A stretch of 64,000 bases of DNA from assembly GCA_036365455.1 (NCBI GenBank), contig JAWQUS010000020.1:5119001-5183000 (forward strand). The letters are read 5' to 3'. The position numbers were made by a program, and so were the translations under genes. The notes beneath the pieces are model-generated. The model was not told the DNA's origin and searched no databases. It saw nothing but the letters and a program-made list of their open reading frames with translations. This document shows, in pieces, positions 20,899-31,516 of the stretch; the first letter of the stretch is position 1; each line of letters starts with the position of its first letter. Origin of the DNA: Macrosoma leucophasiata. Its lineage: Eukaryota > Arthropoda > Insecta > Lepidoptera > Hedylidae.

Positions 20899-22851
20899 GT
20901 GAGTTAATAATCAATACAGTACACGTCAAACTTAAGGCTCTGGTCACACATAAAAGACGCAAGACGCGGAATGGGCGCGGACCCGTCGCGACTTTTTAAA
21001 ACATAAACAAAAGACAAGGCACGGGCGTGACGGCCGGCGCACACTGGGCTTTTCTTGGCATTCAATCGGCACACTGGCGTGCGCCCACTCCCTGCGTGCC
21101 TTCCGCTACCCCGCTTGCACCCACTCCCTATGTGCCTCCCGTTACCCCGCTTGCGTCCACTCCCCGTGTGCCTTCCGCTACCCCGCTTGAGCTCACTCCT
21201 CGTGTACCTTCCGCTACCCCGCTTGCGCCCACTCCCCGTATGCCTTCCGCTACCCCGCTTGCGCCCACTCCCCGTGTGCCTTCCGCTACCCCTTTTGAGC
21301 TCACTCCTCGTGTACCTTCCGCTACCCCGCTTGCGCCCACTCCCCGTATGCCTTCCGCTACCCCGCTTGCGCCCACTCCCCGTGTGCCTTCCGCTACCCT
21401 GCTTGAGCCCACTCCCCGTGTGCCTTCCGTTACCCCGCCTGCACCCACTCCCCGCGTGCCTTCCGCTACCCCGCTTGCGCCCACTCCCTGTGTGCCTTCC
21501 GTTACTCCGCTTCCACCCACACCCCGCGTGCCTTCTGCTACCCCGCTTGCGCCCACTCCCCGTGTCCCTTCCGTTACCCCGCTTGCGTCCACTCCCAGTG
21601 TGCCTTCCGTTACCCCGCTTGCGCCCGCCCAGACGCGCGTCCCGTCCTTTCTGTATGTTTTACGTCGCGACTGCTGTATACATTTTGTATGAAAGTAGAA
21701 TAAACGGCCGCTGTGATTGAGACGGGTCCATATCTTACGTCTGAGTAAAGTAAAACTTAGTGATCTCTTAGCTCTCAACAATCACACAGACGAAAAAGAA
21801 AGCGCGAAAGCTTGAATCTTGGCCTGATGAAAGCAACTATTGCCACATTTTCATGCTCGCGTATCCTTTCAATCTCATAAAATCGCCTTCTCAGCGACTT
21901 AACTAACTTCACGGAAGCATTTAAGTTTTGAACGTATAATAATACGCAATCTACATATTTGGTTTTTGTATTCCAGGCCGGAAACGCTTGCCAGTAACAT
22001 GGTCACCTGATATCGACCTCAAACGCACAGCATTCCAGTCCACTGTGCGTACACCGCCAAAGGATATCCCTGGCCGTGTCTCGCCGCCAAAGTACGCAGT
22101 CGCTTTACGTTCAACACCCAGAAAACGACTTTTGCTTGGCGATTCTGAACGTATCCCACTGACTCCCGAAAAAATAGACTTCAGTGACATCAGTACACCG
22201 CAAAAGTTCAAAATCACAAGCCCAATAAAAGGCACTCCACCCATCAAACGCTCGCGACTCGAAAAATCATTAGACGCGGAGTTCAAAGGACCGATAGATG
22301 TCGCTTTAAAAGGTCTCAGCCCGACTCAACTCGTCAATATGATCAAGAATATAACTTACAAGCATCCAGAAATAGAGCAGGAGATAAGAAATGAAATGCC
22401 CATTCCTGATCTATCTCCGCTGGAGGAGAGACTTTCTTATTTGAAGTCGAACATATTCAAAAGTTTACCTTCATCTCGTTTGACTTCTAAAACTGATTCA
22501 CCAGCATATTCGCGGGTTTCCACACATCTGGCCGCATTTAAAAAGTGTGTGGTTGAGCAAGGAAAACTTTTAGTGGAGTCGCAGCATTGGGAATCTGTAA
22601 TTCAATATGGATTCTTGGCCTGGAGCTATGTAAGATCTACTCCTATATGGGACAATCAGCCGCACAATGCGCACAGGAAGCAGTGTTTCAAAGCATTGGC
22701 CAATTTTTATATGATTGCATTGAGGAAAGGTGGGTTCAGTAAGGATATGTTGGTGGATGTTCAGGATAAGCTTCAAGGTCTAGTCGCTGACAGCGAAGAT
22801 GTACAATCCTGTTTGAAGTACATTCAAGGACAATTACAAGAATTCTTGTAA
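20709..22851 (+). CDS. Cut8/STS1-type nuclear proteasome tether
   Basis: Two exons, 20709-20898 and 21977-22851; 354 residues. The donor AGAG|GTGAGT and acceptor TATTCCAG join in phase 1. The N-terminal 160 residues are basic and proline-rich with several Ser/Thr-Pro sites (STPRKR, LTPEK, STPQK). The C-terminal half has the Cut8 fold signature: SPTQLVNMI, PEIEQEIRNEMP, LEERLSYLKSNIF, AAFKKCVVEQGKLLVESQHW and WSYVRSTPIWDN. Yeast Cut8/Sts1 anchors 26S proteasomes at the nucleus and the N-terminus controls its turnover; that role is inferred here from homology. The first ATG in frame (20709) is used, since the frame upstream has none. The intron carries a 36-bp minisatellite. Confidence 0.9.
21065..21635 (+). 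repeat. Intronic 36-bp minisatellite
   Basis: About 15 tandem copies of a 36-bp unit containing GCGCCCACTCCCCGTGTGCC followed by TTCCGCTACCCCGCTT. Because 36 is a multiple of three, frames stay open, producing 217-221-codon frames on both strands that encode simple 12-residue repeats. It sits wholly between the donor at 20899 and acceptor at 21976 of the Cut8-type gene. The unit is very GC-rich against an AT-rich background. Confidence 0.9.
21977..22851 (+). CDS. Cut8-type gene, exon 2
   Basis: Codes for 290 residues and the TAA stop, including the entire conserved helical domain (from about SPTQLVNMI onward). It ends with KYIQGQLQEFL. Confidence 0.9.
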
Positions 22852-22941
22852 GATTATTTAATTGCTTGTTAATTACCCTCATCATACATTGCTACGATGC
22901 TTGATTTTAAGAATTTGAAGGGTATTTTATTACAATAGTTT

Positions 22942-23296
22942 GGGGCCATTCAAGTATTACGTGAGCACTATGGGGGGGCGGGGGGGTCTTTGCTCTGCTT
23001 ATTTTGGATGACATGGGGGGGTAGGGGAGTCTAGATATTGATTACGTCATCGGTAGTTATTTACTTATTACATCAGTAAAATCTAATCTCTACCTAAAAT
23101 CTATTTTCTTATTTTTAAAATTATAAATATAAAATTATAATTATAATATTTAAAAAAAACGATACATTAATTGAAAAATGTTTACGTAAGCATGGGGGGA
23201 GGGGCTAAGAGCTTTGCTTACTTTTGCTGACAAGGGGGGATGGGGGGGGGGTAAAGAATTGTAATAAATCTGCTTACGTAATACTTGAACGGCTCC
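22942..23296. mobile_element. Inverted-repeat element with G-runs
   Basis: Ends GGGGCCATTCAAGTATTACG and CGTAATACTTGAACGGCTCC are near-perfect inverted repeats. Inside each end are runs of seven to nine G bases (22973-22987 and 23236-23252). Non-coding, about 355 bp. The superfamily was not determined. Confidence 0.7.
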
Positions 23297-23815
23297 TTTG
23301 ATATGGTGAGAAGTATTTTGATTTAACACTTGAAAATGTTATTGCATCAAATACACTTGGCATTCGAAGCTTTAAGCAATCGTAAAACATTTTACTTGTT
23401 ATAGTGGTATTTAACTTGATATGAGCATAATATTGAATTTTACAAATATTTTTTGATGCGTTAGATTGTAATGTTCCAAGTGAGGCCATTTTTGTAGAGA
23501 TCATCAGATTTTTAATTAATAAATTAACTGCACTGTTTTAACTCACGAAACTATATTGACTAGTAAATATGTACTAGTTGAATCAGATTATTGATTGCAT
23601 TCATTTTAATTGTATATAAACTATCGTAAAAGTAATTAGAATATGTTTAATGAAAGTGCCTTCATTGTTTAACATAAGTAATTGAATCGTTATTGACTAT
23701 AGAAAGAGGCCGTACATAATTTTATCTTTTTGTTTCACAATCAACACATAATTATGTCCCATCAATATTTTGGTATCTTTTTTATACTAAGGCCTTATGT
23801 ATTTCGTAAACTTTT

Positions 23816-23915
23816 ACTGGCGGTAGAGCTCCAGTGACGGAGCTCGCGGGCGTAGGCACCACCGCATTACCTGATAGTAGTTAGTGTTCAGCATTATCGT
23901 GTTTCGGTTAAACCC
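23816..23915 (+). repeat. Family A repeat, head fragment
   Basis: The head GGTAGAGCTCCAGTGACGGA is intact through the CACCACCGCATTACC block and a shortened core; the tail half is missing. Confidence 0.7.
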
Positions 23916-25257
23916 AACACCCAACTTTAATCGTCTGTAATGTAAATTTTTTTTTTACAGTATTGACGTTATAATTTGGGTGTATTAATTATTTTGAATT
24001 TAATGTTGGGCAAAAACACAATTTTATTGAAAACTGGGACAGGTATGTTTTAATTATAAACTGTAATTTACAGAAGGGTACTAAGGGTAAAAGAAGTCAT
24101 GACTACAATACAGAAAAAAAATTACAAAAAAGTAATATTTGTAGACTTAGGACTTGAAAGATCATCACAGGATGTCAGTTCTTCAGATATTTTTTAAAAT
24201 CCTAATAATATGATTGATTTTTTTTCACATTTTTCTACTAACTGTCATGACTTGGCCTATCACCCGTTTTGGGTTTATCGTTGATTTATGGGACATCCTG
24301 TATAAGTTTTTCTGTATTACATGTTACATTGTGAACTGCCATCTTTAGTATAATTTGCATTTTCGTTATTCGGTATTTTCTGATAAGACAAATTGTAAAA
24401 ATGTTTGCGAGCACATAATTTTAGTACATTAATTTGCCTCAACGGGCGCTGCGAAGGTTTGCATTGTTATAATTATATAATATATTTTAGTATTTTCGAG
24501 TTCACATGCTCTACTCAAAATAAAGGTAGTCAAATGATAATTAGTATACAGTTTTGTGACAAACTTACAGTAATACATTCACCTATATGTAGATACACCA
24601 GATAGTAAAGTACTAACAGGACACTCCTTTTGGTAGCATTCGTTGCAGTAATATAAAGGAGATGTTCCAAAATGTTCGGAGCTTGGTTCTGCACCTTGTA
24701 CGCTATATTGAGAGAAGGAGCATAAAATACTGAATCATTTTCAGCTATTCAAATCGTTTATTATACGTTCAATTAATTCTCGTAAGTATGTATATTCAAA
24801 AACAAGAATGTCACAGTAGCAATATGGTGACATATTGTTGTCATACAAAAATTACGTGAAATAAATATTTCCGACAGAAAAACAACAATTCAAATTAAAT
24901 TTTGAGTATTTTATCATGATTGTACGTATTTTTCTCTATCTTTTGATATAGTGAACAAGGTGCGGACCCAACGTGGAACTTGTCCTTTACTGGGAGGTCA
25001 GTGACTATTTTAGTAACTTACTGTCCCTTGAAAACCCTAAAGTAAGTTTATAATTGTAAACTACCAATTGTCAAGATCTGCAATTTTAAACTACCAATTG
25101 TAAAGATCAGCAAAAAATATTTTACAAAATTTATAATGAGCGCCTAGAAACATCTATGTAAGTTATAAGAAGCGTTAAGCGTGACTGACGTCTATGAATA
25201 GTTGTACTATTAAAAACTATTTATTAGTATTTTATTACTGCTGTGTTTCAAACTTTA
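23916..25257. other. Intergenic stretch, no gene seen
   Basis: AT-rich with only short frames. CGTTGATTTATGGGACATCC at about 24280 resembles motifs common in insect interspersed repeats, so the stretch is probably old transposon sequence. Confidence 0.35.
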
Positions 25258-25390
25258 AGGCTGGGTTGCACCAAGATATTTGTTAAAGTTATTCTAACAT
25301 TTCACATCCAGTTCTAACTTTAACTGATTTCTTTAAGTTAGAGAAGGATGTGAAATGTTACAATAACAAATGTTTTGGTGCAACCCAGGC
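25258..25390. repeat. Hairpin element MITE-2, copy 1
   Basis: A near-palindrome of about 133 bp. GCTGGGTTGCACCAAGATAT at one end matches the reverse complement of TTTTGGTGCAACCCAGGC at the other, and the arms (AACATTTCACATCC / GGATGTGAAATGTT) pair through most of their length. Related copies are at 28991-29262 and, half only, at 47379-47467. Confidence 0.75.
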
Positions 25391-25770
25391 TAATGTGTGT
25401 TATCGTCAAATCGAATCCAATGAGGAACATACCAAAACTTTCTACTCTACTTAAAAACAGTGTTTAACAATTGATCAGTTAATCAGTTTTTTTTTCATTA
25501 AAAATAATAACTAAAATAAAAAATAGTGTTAAGTCGTAACGTGTATGATATCTAAAATCGCTTAAATATTGTGCCTTGAAATTTATACCAATTTTTAGGA
25601 TTTTTTTACTTTGACAAAATATCATTTTTTATTAAGTAGTGCTAATTTCTTGTGCATTGTTTTTCTACGTAAATAAATCGTGTTTCCTTATCACATTATT
25701 GTTTTCTTGGAGAATTCACAATTTTTGATTCCATATGTAACGAAGATGGCAGAAGTTAATAATCACTAAA

Positions 25771-26570
25771 TATTATAAAGTCCCCCTATTTTCTCTGTCT
25801 GTATGTATGCGCTAATCTCGAAAAGTTGTGAACGGATTTCGTTTTGTTTAAATTGTGGGACAGAGGGTTTTCTGAGGAAGGTTTATATCTATCATTTATC
25901 AATATCGTACTTAAATTTATCGAGATATCACGGTTTTGTCAAAGAAGTCGGGCGAGTCTCCACAATATACAACGTGTAACAGGATTGAATGTACAACCCG
26001 AAACTAGTTTGTTCAGAATCGATAACCGAATCGATTTCAGACATTTTTGATATAGGTAATATTTTGTCACAAAGTTAATTACAATTAAGGAAATCATGGT
26101 CACCCATTTGGTGAACAGTCAATAAAAACGAAAATGAGACTAACGTCTATCCAAAATAAAAAAGTCTCAACAAGTTTATTAGAAGTCGTTGAGACGTGCT
26201 TTTCATTATAAAAATAAAATTTTAAAAAATATAGAAAAATATGGAAAATAAAAATTAATCTCATTACTAGCGATTGTTAAATAAAGGTACGCAACTTACG
26301 CTACGTCACTTTTTTTCGGTTCGTGTTTTATGTGTAACCGTAGGTAGAGGTAGAGTCAGTATGCATAGGGTGTGCATACTGTTCGTACAAATTGAGGACA
26401 ACTTATTTCTTTAATAAAAAATATTAAATACATAAACCTGTAATTTCAGTTCATGTATAATGATTATAGCTCGATTTTCTAATCGAGGTGTTAGATAGTG
26501 GGCATTATTCCCGTTACATGTTGTATATTTAATAAATGCTACCCGTGCGAAGCCGGGGCGGGTTCGCTAG
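25771..26570 (+). mobile_element. Non-autonomous Helitron-like element
   Basis: It starts near ATTATAAAGTCCCCCTATTT and ends with a GC-rich hairpin (CCCGTGCGAAGCCGGGGCGG) followed by CTAG at 26567-26570 and a T. CTRR ends after a short hairpin are the Helitron signature. No Rep/helicase frame is present. Its right part matches 18480-18760. The left boundary is approximate. Confidence 0.6.
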
Positions 26571-26594
26571 TAATAATATAATAACAAGAATATC

Positions 26595-26795
26595 GTTACG
26601 TTCACATGGATGTTAAGTGATGACTGCAGCCTATAGACATCTACACAAAAACCAGAGGTCAAAATGCTGCTACCCCTGAGACCTAAGTTGTTATGCCAGT
26701 GGTAGCTGTTACGGAGCCATAACATTACCATCTAACCGCTGGTGCTAAAATCTACCACTTGGCTGCCATACGGCAGGATTTACCACTACCACCAG
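26595..26795 (-). repeat. Family A repeat, diverged copy
   Basis: Keeps GTTCACATGGATGTTAAGTG and the tail-side core but is shortened near the head. Confidence 0.6.
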
Positions 26796-27182
26796 AACAA
26801 AACATTGATTATATGAAATATACATACCTACTTTGTTTTTATTCACATTAAAACTTAGTTGTTGATGTGTGTTAGGCTGACGGAACTAGAAATAAATAAT
26901 TGTTAATAGGTGCCATATGCTCTGCTGCTCTATGCTCTCGTCAAGTGCTCTGGTCGAGAATAGTCTCGACCTACACCGTATTTTGTGTATTTTAGTGTAG
27001 TTAACATAATCACCGCCTTAATTAGACCATAAATTGGGTAATAATTGGGTCTTGTGTGTCATTAAGAAAATGATTAGCGCTGTAATTAATTACATTATTA
27101 GTAATTGATTATGTTAATTAATTTTGAATTAACAAATGAACTATGTACCGAAAGATATGTACCTATTGCGAAAAAAATATTG

Positions 27183-27590
27183 TATAAAACGTCCACTGCT
27201 GGCAAAGAGCAACTCGGCCCACCGGTTGCGCCGGACCGGAGGGAAGAAGCGTTATTTTTAAATATCGTTTATTACCGATGAAAAAAAAATGCAAAAAACC
27301 TCTACACTCTCTGCCTACCCCGTTAGGGACATATACATACATACCGATGCAAAACAGTTTGCATTTTTTGCGGGGGGAAATACGTGTGACACACTCACTA
27401 CAAAAATGGTCTATTACTACGAAACACACACCTTGATTTTAACAAAATACATAAATAGTTTCACGTACACATTTAAATATCTAGGCGACAGCCATAGGAC
27501 CATTTGTTCTTGTACTTTGACAGAGGTGAAAGCCTGCGTATGGCTACTCCCCTCCGGTCCGCAGCGGCCGGTGGCCCGTGTTGCTTTAGG
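27183..27590. repeat. Repeat C
   Basis: Bounded by inverted blocks GAGCAACTCGGCCCACCGG (27208-27226) and CCGGTGGCCCGTGTTGCTTT (27567-27586), with ATACGTGTGACACACTCACT inside. Related copies lie at 30700-31192 (interrupted by repeat B), 44275-44365 and 58240-58495. Confidence 0.55.
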
Positions 27591-28290
27591 ACTGCTGGAC
27601 AAAAACCTTCAAAGATTTTTACAACGAACTGGCCTGGGCTGCCCTCATAATAAATATCTAGTAGGTAATAATTAATTATAATCGTGAATATCGAAGCATG
27701 TTACCATGTCAGTCAGCAAATCTAGATTGAATCGAAGATTTTTAGGTGCGTGTGCGTGCGTAATTAGTTGTGCGAGTATGCAGAGTGAGTGAGAGCATAC
27801 CTACTGCAGCCGCCATTTATAAAACGCTTCTTTAATGGAGCGAGAAGAATACTTAAAGATCTTTTTAGTTCAATAAAAAGTGAATTCAAATATATTACAT
27901 TTATTTATACAAACAACATTTTGTTTTGACAGCAAAATTAAAGCTTGGTCTTCTCTAATGATAATAATTCTTAATTATATTTAATGACCCTGCAACTTAA
28001 CGATGCACATTGTTATCTAATTAACATAGCTAATGATTGTTTATTGATTTTTCTAATTACATGTATTTTAGAAAAACATGTATCTAATGTATTTGTAATA
28101 AATAAAGATTTCCTAATTACATCCCCACCACACACATTTCTGTTAATATAAAATAATTCGTATTTGTATTTTGATCTCAGATCTAATTAAACTTCGCGTT
28201 GTGTGCTACAGCTAAATTTATTTTTTTGGAAATATTGATTTATTTTAAACATTTGTGATTGTGAACGAAAACTGCATTTCGATAAAGAAA

Positions 28291-29632
28291 ATGGATTTTT
28301 CCGATATCTGTGCTATGCTTGGGGAGAAGCTGGAAGTCTATCAGAGTTCCAAAAAACGCTGTTTACGCTTAAGAGGTACGTACTTACTTAGTTAACTAGA
28401 TATAATAGTAATCAAATTATTTGTCGACGTTTTTTCGAATATTGTAACCGTGAGTTTGCATTGATGAAACATTCACATATAAACATGTTAAAATGATAGG
28501 TTTGACAGCAGTGCGAACGCTAGCACCAACAAGACATTTATCGCAATAGTTAATACATACTTTATGCGAAACATCATCATGTTTTTAGTGCAAACTAGGG
28601 GTACAATGAGACGTAATCATTGCAGTGTTTCCCAACTATCGAATATATATTTTTACTCTAGTCTGTGAAGCCTCTACGCTCGCCGATTAATCCCTGAAGC
28701 CGCAATGGACCCGATCGGGACCGAGAACAATAAGAAATCAATTGTCTTATTTTTCTCATGGCCCGAGGGAAGCGGTAGAGTAGACTATGGTCGTATCGAG
28801 GCGAGCCGGTTGTCCGCTTGTCCAAAATAAATCAAAGATAGCTTTTATTACCATTTTATGAGGTGCCCGTGTGGTTAAGCAGTCAGTTCTTTGATAGTAC
28901 ATCAGTAGACCTATCAATGCTGTCGGTCGGCAATAGTAGACCACATTGAGACTGCATTGTTGAAAGTGGGTCAGTGGGTAACCTACTAGAAGCCTGGGTT
29001 GCACCACGATATTTGGTAAAGTTAATGTCATTGTAACATTTCATATCCTTCTCTAACTTAAACAGATTTCCTTAAGTTAGAGAAGGATGTGAAATGTTAC
29101 AATAGCTTTAACTTTCACAAATATTTTGGTGATATTTGTTAAACTTACAGAAATCTGTTGAAGTTAGAGAAGGATGTGGAATGTTACAATAGCTTTAACT
29201 TTAACAAATGTCTTTGTGCAACCCAGGCTTACTTTAACAAATATCGTGGTGGAACCCAGGCTAAGTTTTTTACTTCTCATGTTATTACGGTGTGAATTTA
29301 AAAAAGGCTGACTAGCTAGCTAAGAAACTACAGGATAAACTAAAGTAAAACTTAGTAGTTTTGCTCTTCATTAAACCTTTATGTCTGTTTTTATTGCTAT
29401 AGTTCTAATACTGTTATATTTTACAGATACGCGTCAGGAAACAACTGTCTCAGGAAAATACGATAAAACCTGTATGCCATCTGCGAGTAAGCTGTCTGAA
29501 AAAAGCAAAAATTCCACTTCAACACCGCGCAAACGCAAAACCCGTAAGATAACAGTTCTACATAGTAGAAGATTGACATTCGATGATTCTGAAGATTGCG
29601 AAGATGGGATTGATTCGTCCATCTCTACCTAA
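28291..29632 (+). CDS. Small two-exon protein, unrecognised
   Basis: Exons 28291-28375 and 29427-29632 join in phase 1 (AGAG|GTACGT to TTTTACAG) for a 96-residue protein beginning MDFSDICAMLGEKLEVYQ. The middle is Ser/Lys-rich, then comes TPRKRKTRK, a basic block that could be a nuclear localisation signal and also fits the TP-x-K CDK site pattern, then SRRLTF, which fits the R-x-L-x-F cyclin-docking motif, and an acidic C-terminus. Two AATAAA signals follow at 29733-29738 and 29886-29891, supporting a real 3' end. I do not recognise a family. The splice model is plausible, but both exons are short; no homology supports it. Confidence 0.6.
28991..29262. repeat. MITE-2, copy 2, with duplicated right arm
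   Basis: The full hairpin AGCCTGGGTTGCACC...GGTGCAACCCAGGCT is present, but the right-hand arm (GTTAGAGAAGGATGTG block) occurs twice and a second end GGTGGAACCCAGGCT follows. It lies in the intron of the small two-exon gene. Confidence 0.7.
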
Positions 29633-29732
29633 TATGATATCTACTACAAAGTAGACATACAAAGAGAGGAGACAGAGACAGAGAGCCATAATACTCGTAT
29701 ACGTATTGTATTTTTGTTGCTCTTAATCAAAA

Positions 29733-29738
29733 AATAAA
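29733..29738 (+). terminator. Polyadenylation signal of the small gene
   Basis: AATAAA about 100 bp past the stop codon at 29630-29632. A second AATAAA is at 29886-29891. Confidence 0.5.
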
Positions 29739-30264
29739 TAATGCTCGTCGTATTTGACTACCTAATCGCGCAAAGTGCGTATGAAGAAAGTAAAATTATT
29801 TTATTATTATTTAAAAAACCGTTAATTTTTTTCTATTTATTATACAAATAATTGTATTGATTATATTTTAACAATTGTTATACCCAATAAAGTTTTATTT
29901 TTTGTATTTCTATTTATTTTTATAAAAATAAATCGATTCGTGACATTGTCACAGGATCCCACCTACATACCTACATATAAATTATAAATAGTGTAAAAAT
30001 ATTGAACAAGAAGTAGGTAGGTACTTATGGTTTTTAAAACCACCCAAAAGCTCTTCAATAGGTACTCAACGTAAGACACTTCATTGTTCAGTTTACTTCA
30101 CCGAACAATCTGAGAGCGAAGGACACTAGGCCTTAATGAATTTACATAAAGGGAGACCCCTGTGGGCTGTAGGCCTTTTCCTCGACTTAGGGTGTTGCGA
30201 CATATCAGCCGTTTTTGTTATGATAGTAAACAAACAGGCACGTACCATTGAAGGAATTCGTAAA

Positions 30265-30340
30265 CAGCCTATAGACGTCTACACAACAACCGGGGCGGCG
30301 GTCCAAATACAAATGCGCTACCCTTGATAGCCTAAGTTGC
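30265..30340 (-). repeat. Family A repeat, fragment
   Basis: CAGCCTATAGACGTCTACAC and the following CAAATGCGCTACCC block match the tail-side half. It directly abuts a fuller copy at 30340-30627. Confidence 0.5.
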
Positions 30341-30627
30341 ATTTTTTTATGTAATGAAGGTGGCAAACAAGAATGCAGTTCACATTGATGTTAAGTGATG
30401 ACTGCAGCCTATTTACACAAAGACCAGATGTCAAAATGCAGATGCGTTGCCACCCCTGAGTGAGAACTTAGTTATTATCTCTCTGTGATAGTTACTATGG
30501 GGCAATATATTACCATCTAACCGGCACACGATAGTGCTGAACACTACCATTTAGTGACAGATGAATTAGGTAATGCGGTGGTGCCTACGCCCTGGAGCTC
30601 CTATACTGGAATTCTACCACCAGTAAA
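30340..30627 (-). repeat. Dispersed repeat, family A, near full length
   Basis: T-run and ATGTAATGAAGGTGGCAAAC at one end, GAATTCTACCACCAGTAAAA at the other, with the CGATAGTGCTGAACACTACC core. Confidence 0.75.
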
Positions 30628-30699
30628 AGCTGCTTTGCTTCTGTGACTGCTATTATATCTATCTGTGGCGACATAAAGTTTGGATAATGCGATAGTCAT

Positions 30700-31192
30700 A
30701 GAGCAACCCGGGCCACCGGCCGTGAGGACCGGAGGGGAGTAGCCATATGCAGCCTTTCCCCTCTGTCATTGTACAAGCCCAATTGGGCCTGCGCCTAGAT
30801 CTTTAAATGTGTGCGTGAAATTGTTTATGACGATTTTTGTAGTGTGAGTGTGTATCACACGTATTTCCCCCCGCAAAAAACAACAGACTGTTTGGCATCG
30901 TTAATAAGCGCTATGGCTACTCCCCTTTGGCACACCGCGGACACTGCGCCAAAATTCCATACAAACGCTTAATTTGGTTTCTATTACACAGACATCAATC
31001 AGTGACGTGTATTTACACGCGCACCTGTGTGCGTAGCACGTACAAAATACCAACCGTCGCCCATAAGAGGGGAAGGGTCTGAGTGAAGCCGGCAAATCGG
31101 GCGGGACGTCGAATTGTCCATTCTATACGCAGTATTATTACATATTCACTGCCTCCGGTCCGCCGCGCCCGGTGGCCCGTGTTGCTCTATCG
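30700..31192. repeat. Repeat C interrupted by repeat B
   Basis: Repeat C sequence runs from GGGCCACCGGCC (30710) to GGCTACTCCCC (near 30924). A repeat B copy (30928-31155) intervenes, and repeat C resumes with CTCCGGTCCGCCGCGCCCGG to 31192. The uninterrupted equivalent is at 58430-58495. Repeat B is therefore the younger insertion. Confidence 0.65.
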
Positions 31193-31473
31193 CGGTGGTG
31201 CATGCATACGGTCTCAAACTCAGTCAGAAGATCCACTACCACTAGCTAATTTCCTATTCAATAACAAGGAAAAGCCTTTAAGTAACAAGACATCTGCCGC
31301 TGCGACAATTTCGATTGTTTTCAACACATACATCTACTAACAATGTATCCTTTATCTCTGATTGTACTCCTCAAATAATATGCATGGTTATTGAAATAAG
31401 TAGTGGTTAATGACATGTATGTATGTAGTTTAAAAGTAACCGTGGATTGTGCCGGCTGCGTGTTGCGGGCATC

Positions 31474-31516
31474 ATGTCTTATATAGAGTTCAATGTCGAT
31501 GGCGTGAAATGTAAAG
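31474..31516 (+). CDS. Aldehyde oxidase exon 1
   Basis: Only 43 nt: MSYIEFNVDGVKCK plus one base, then donor G|GTAATT. F-x-V-x-G is the usual first strand of the ferredoxin-like domain. The phase fits exon 2, 13.7 kb away. Shortness makes it less certain than the rest. Confidence 0.78.

Noticed and set aside
21027..21781. Three overlapping 217-221-codon frames encoding simple proline-rich repeats
   Set aside because: They arise from the 36-bp tandem repeat, whose length keeps frames open, and the array lies inside a well-supported intron.
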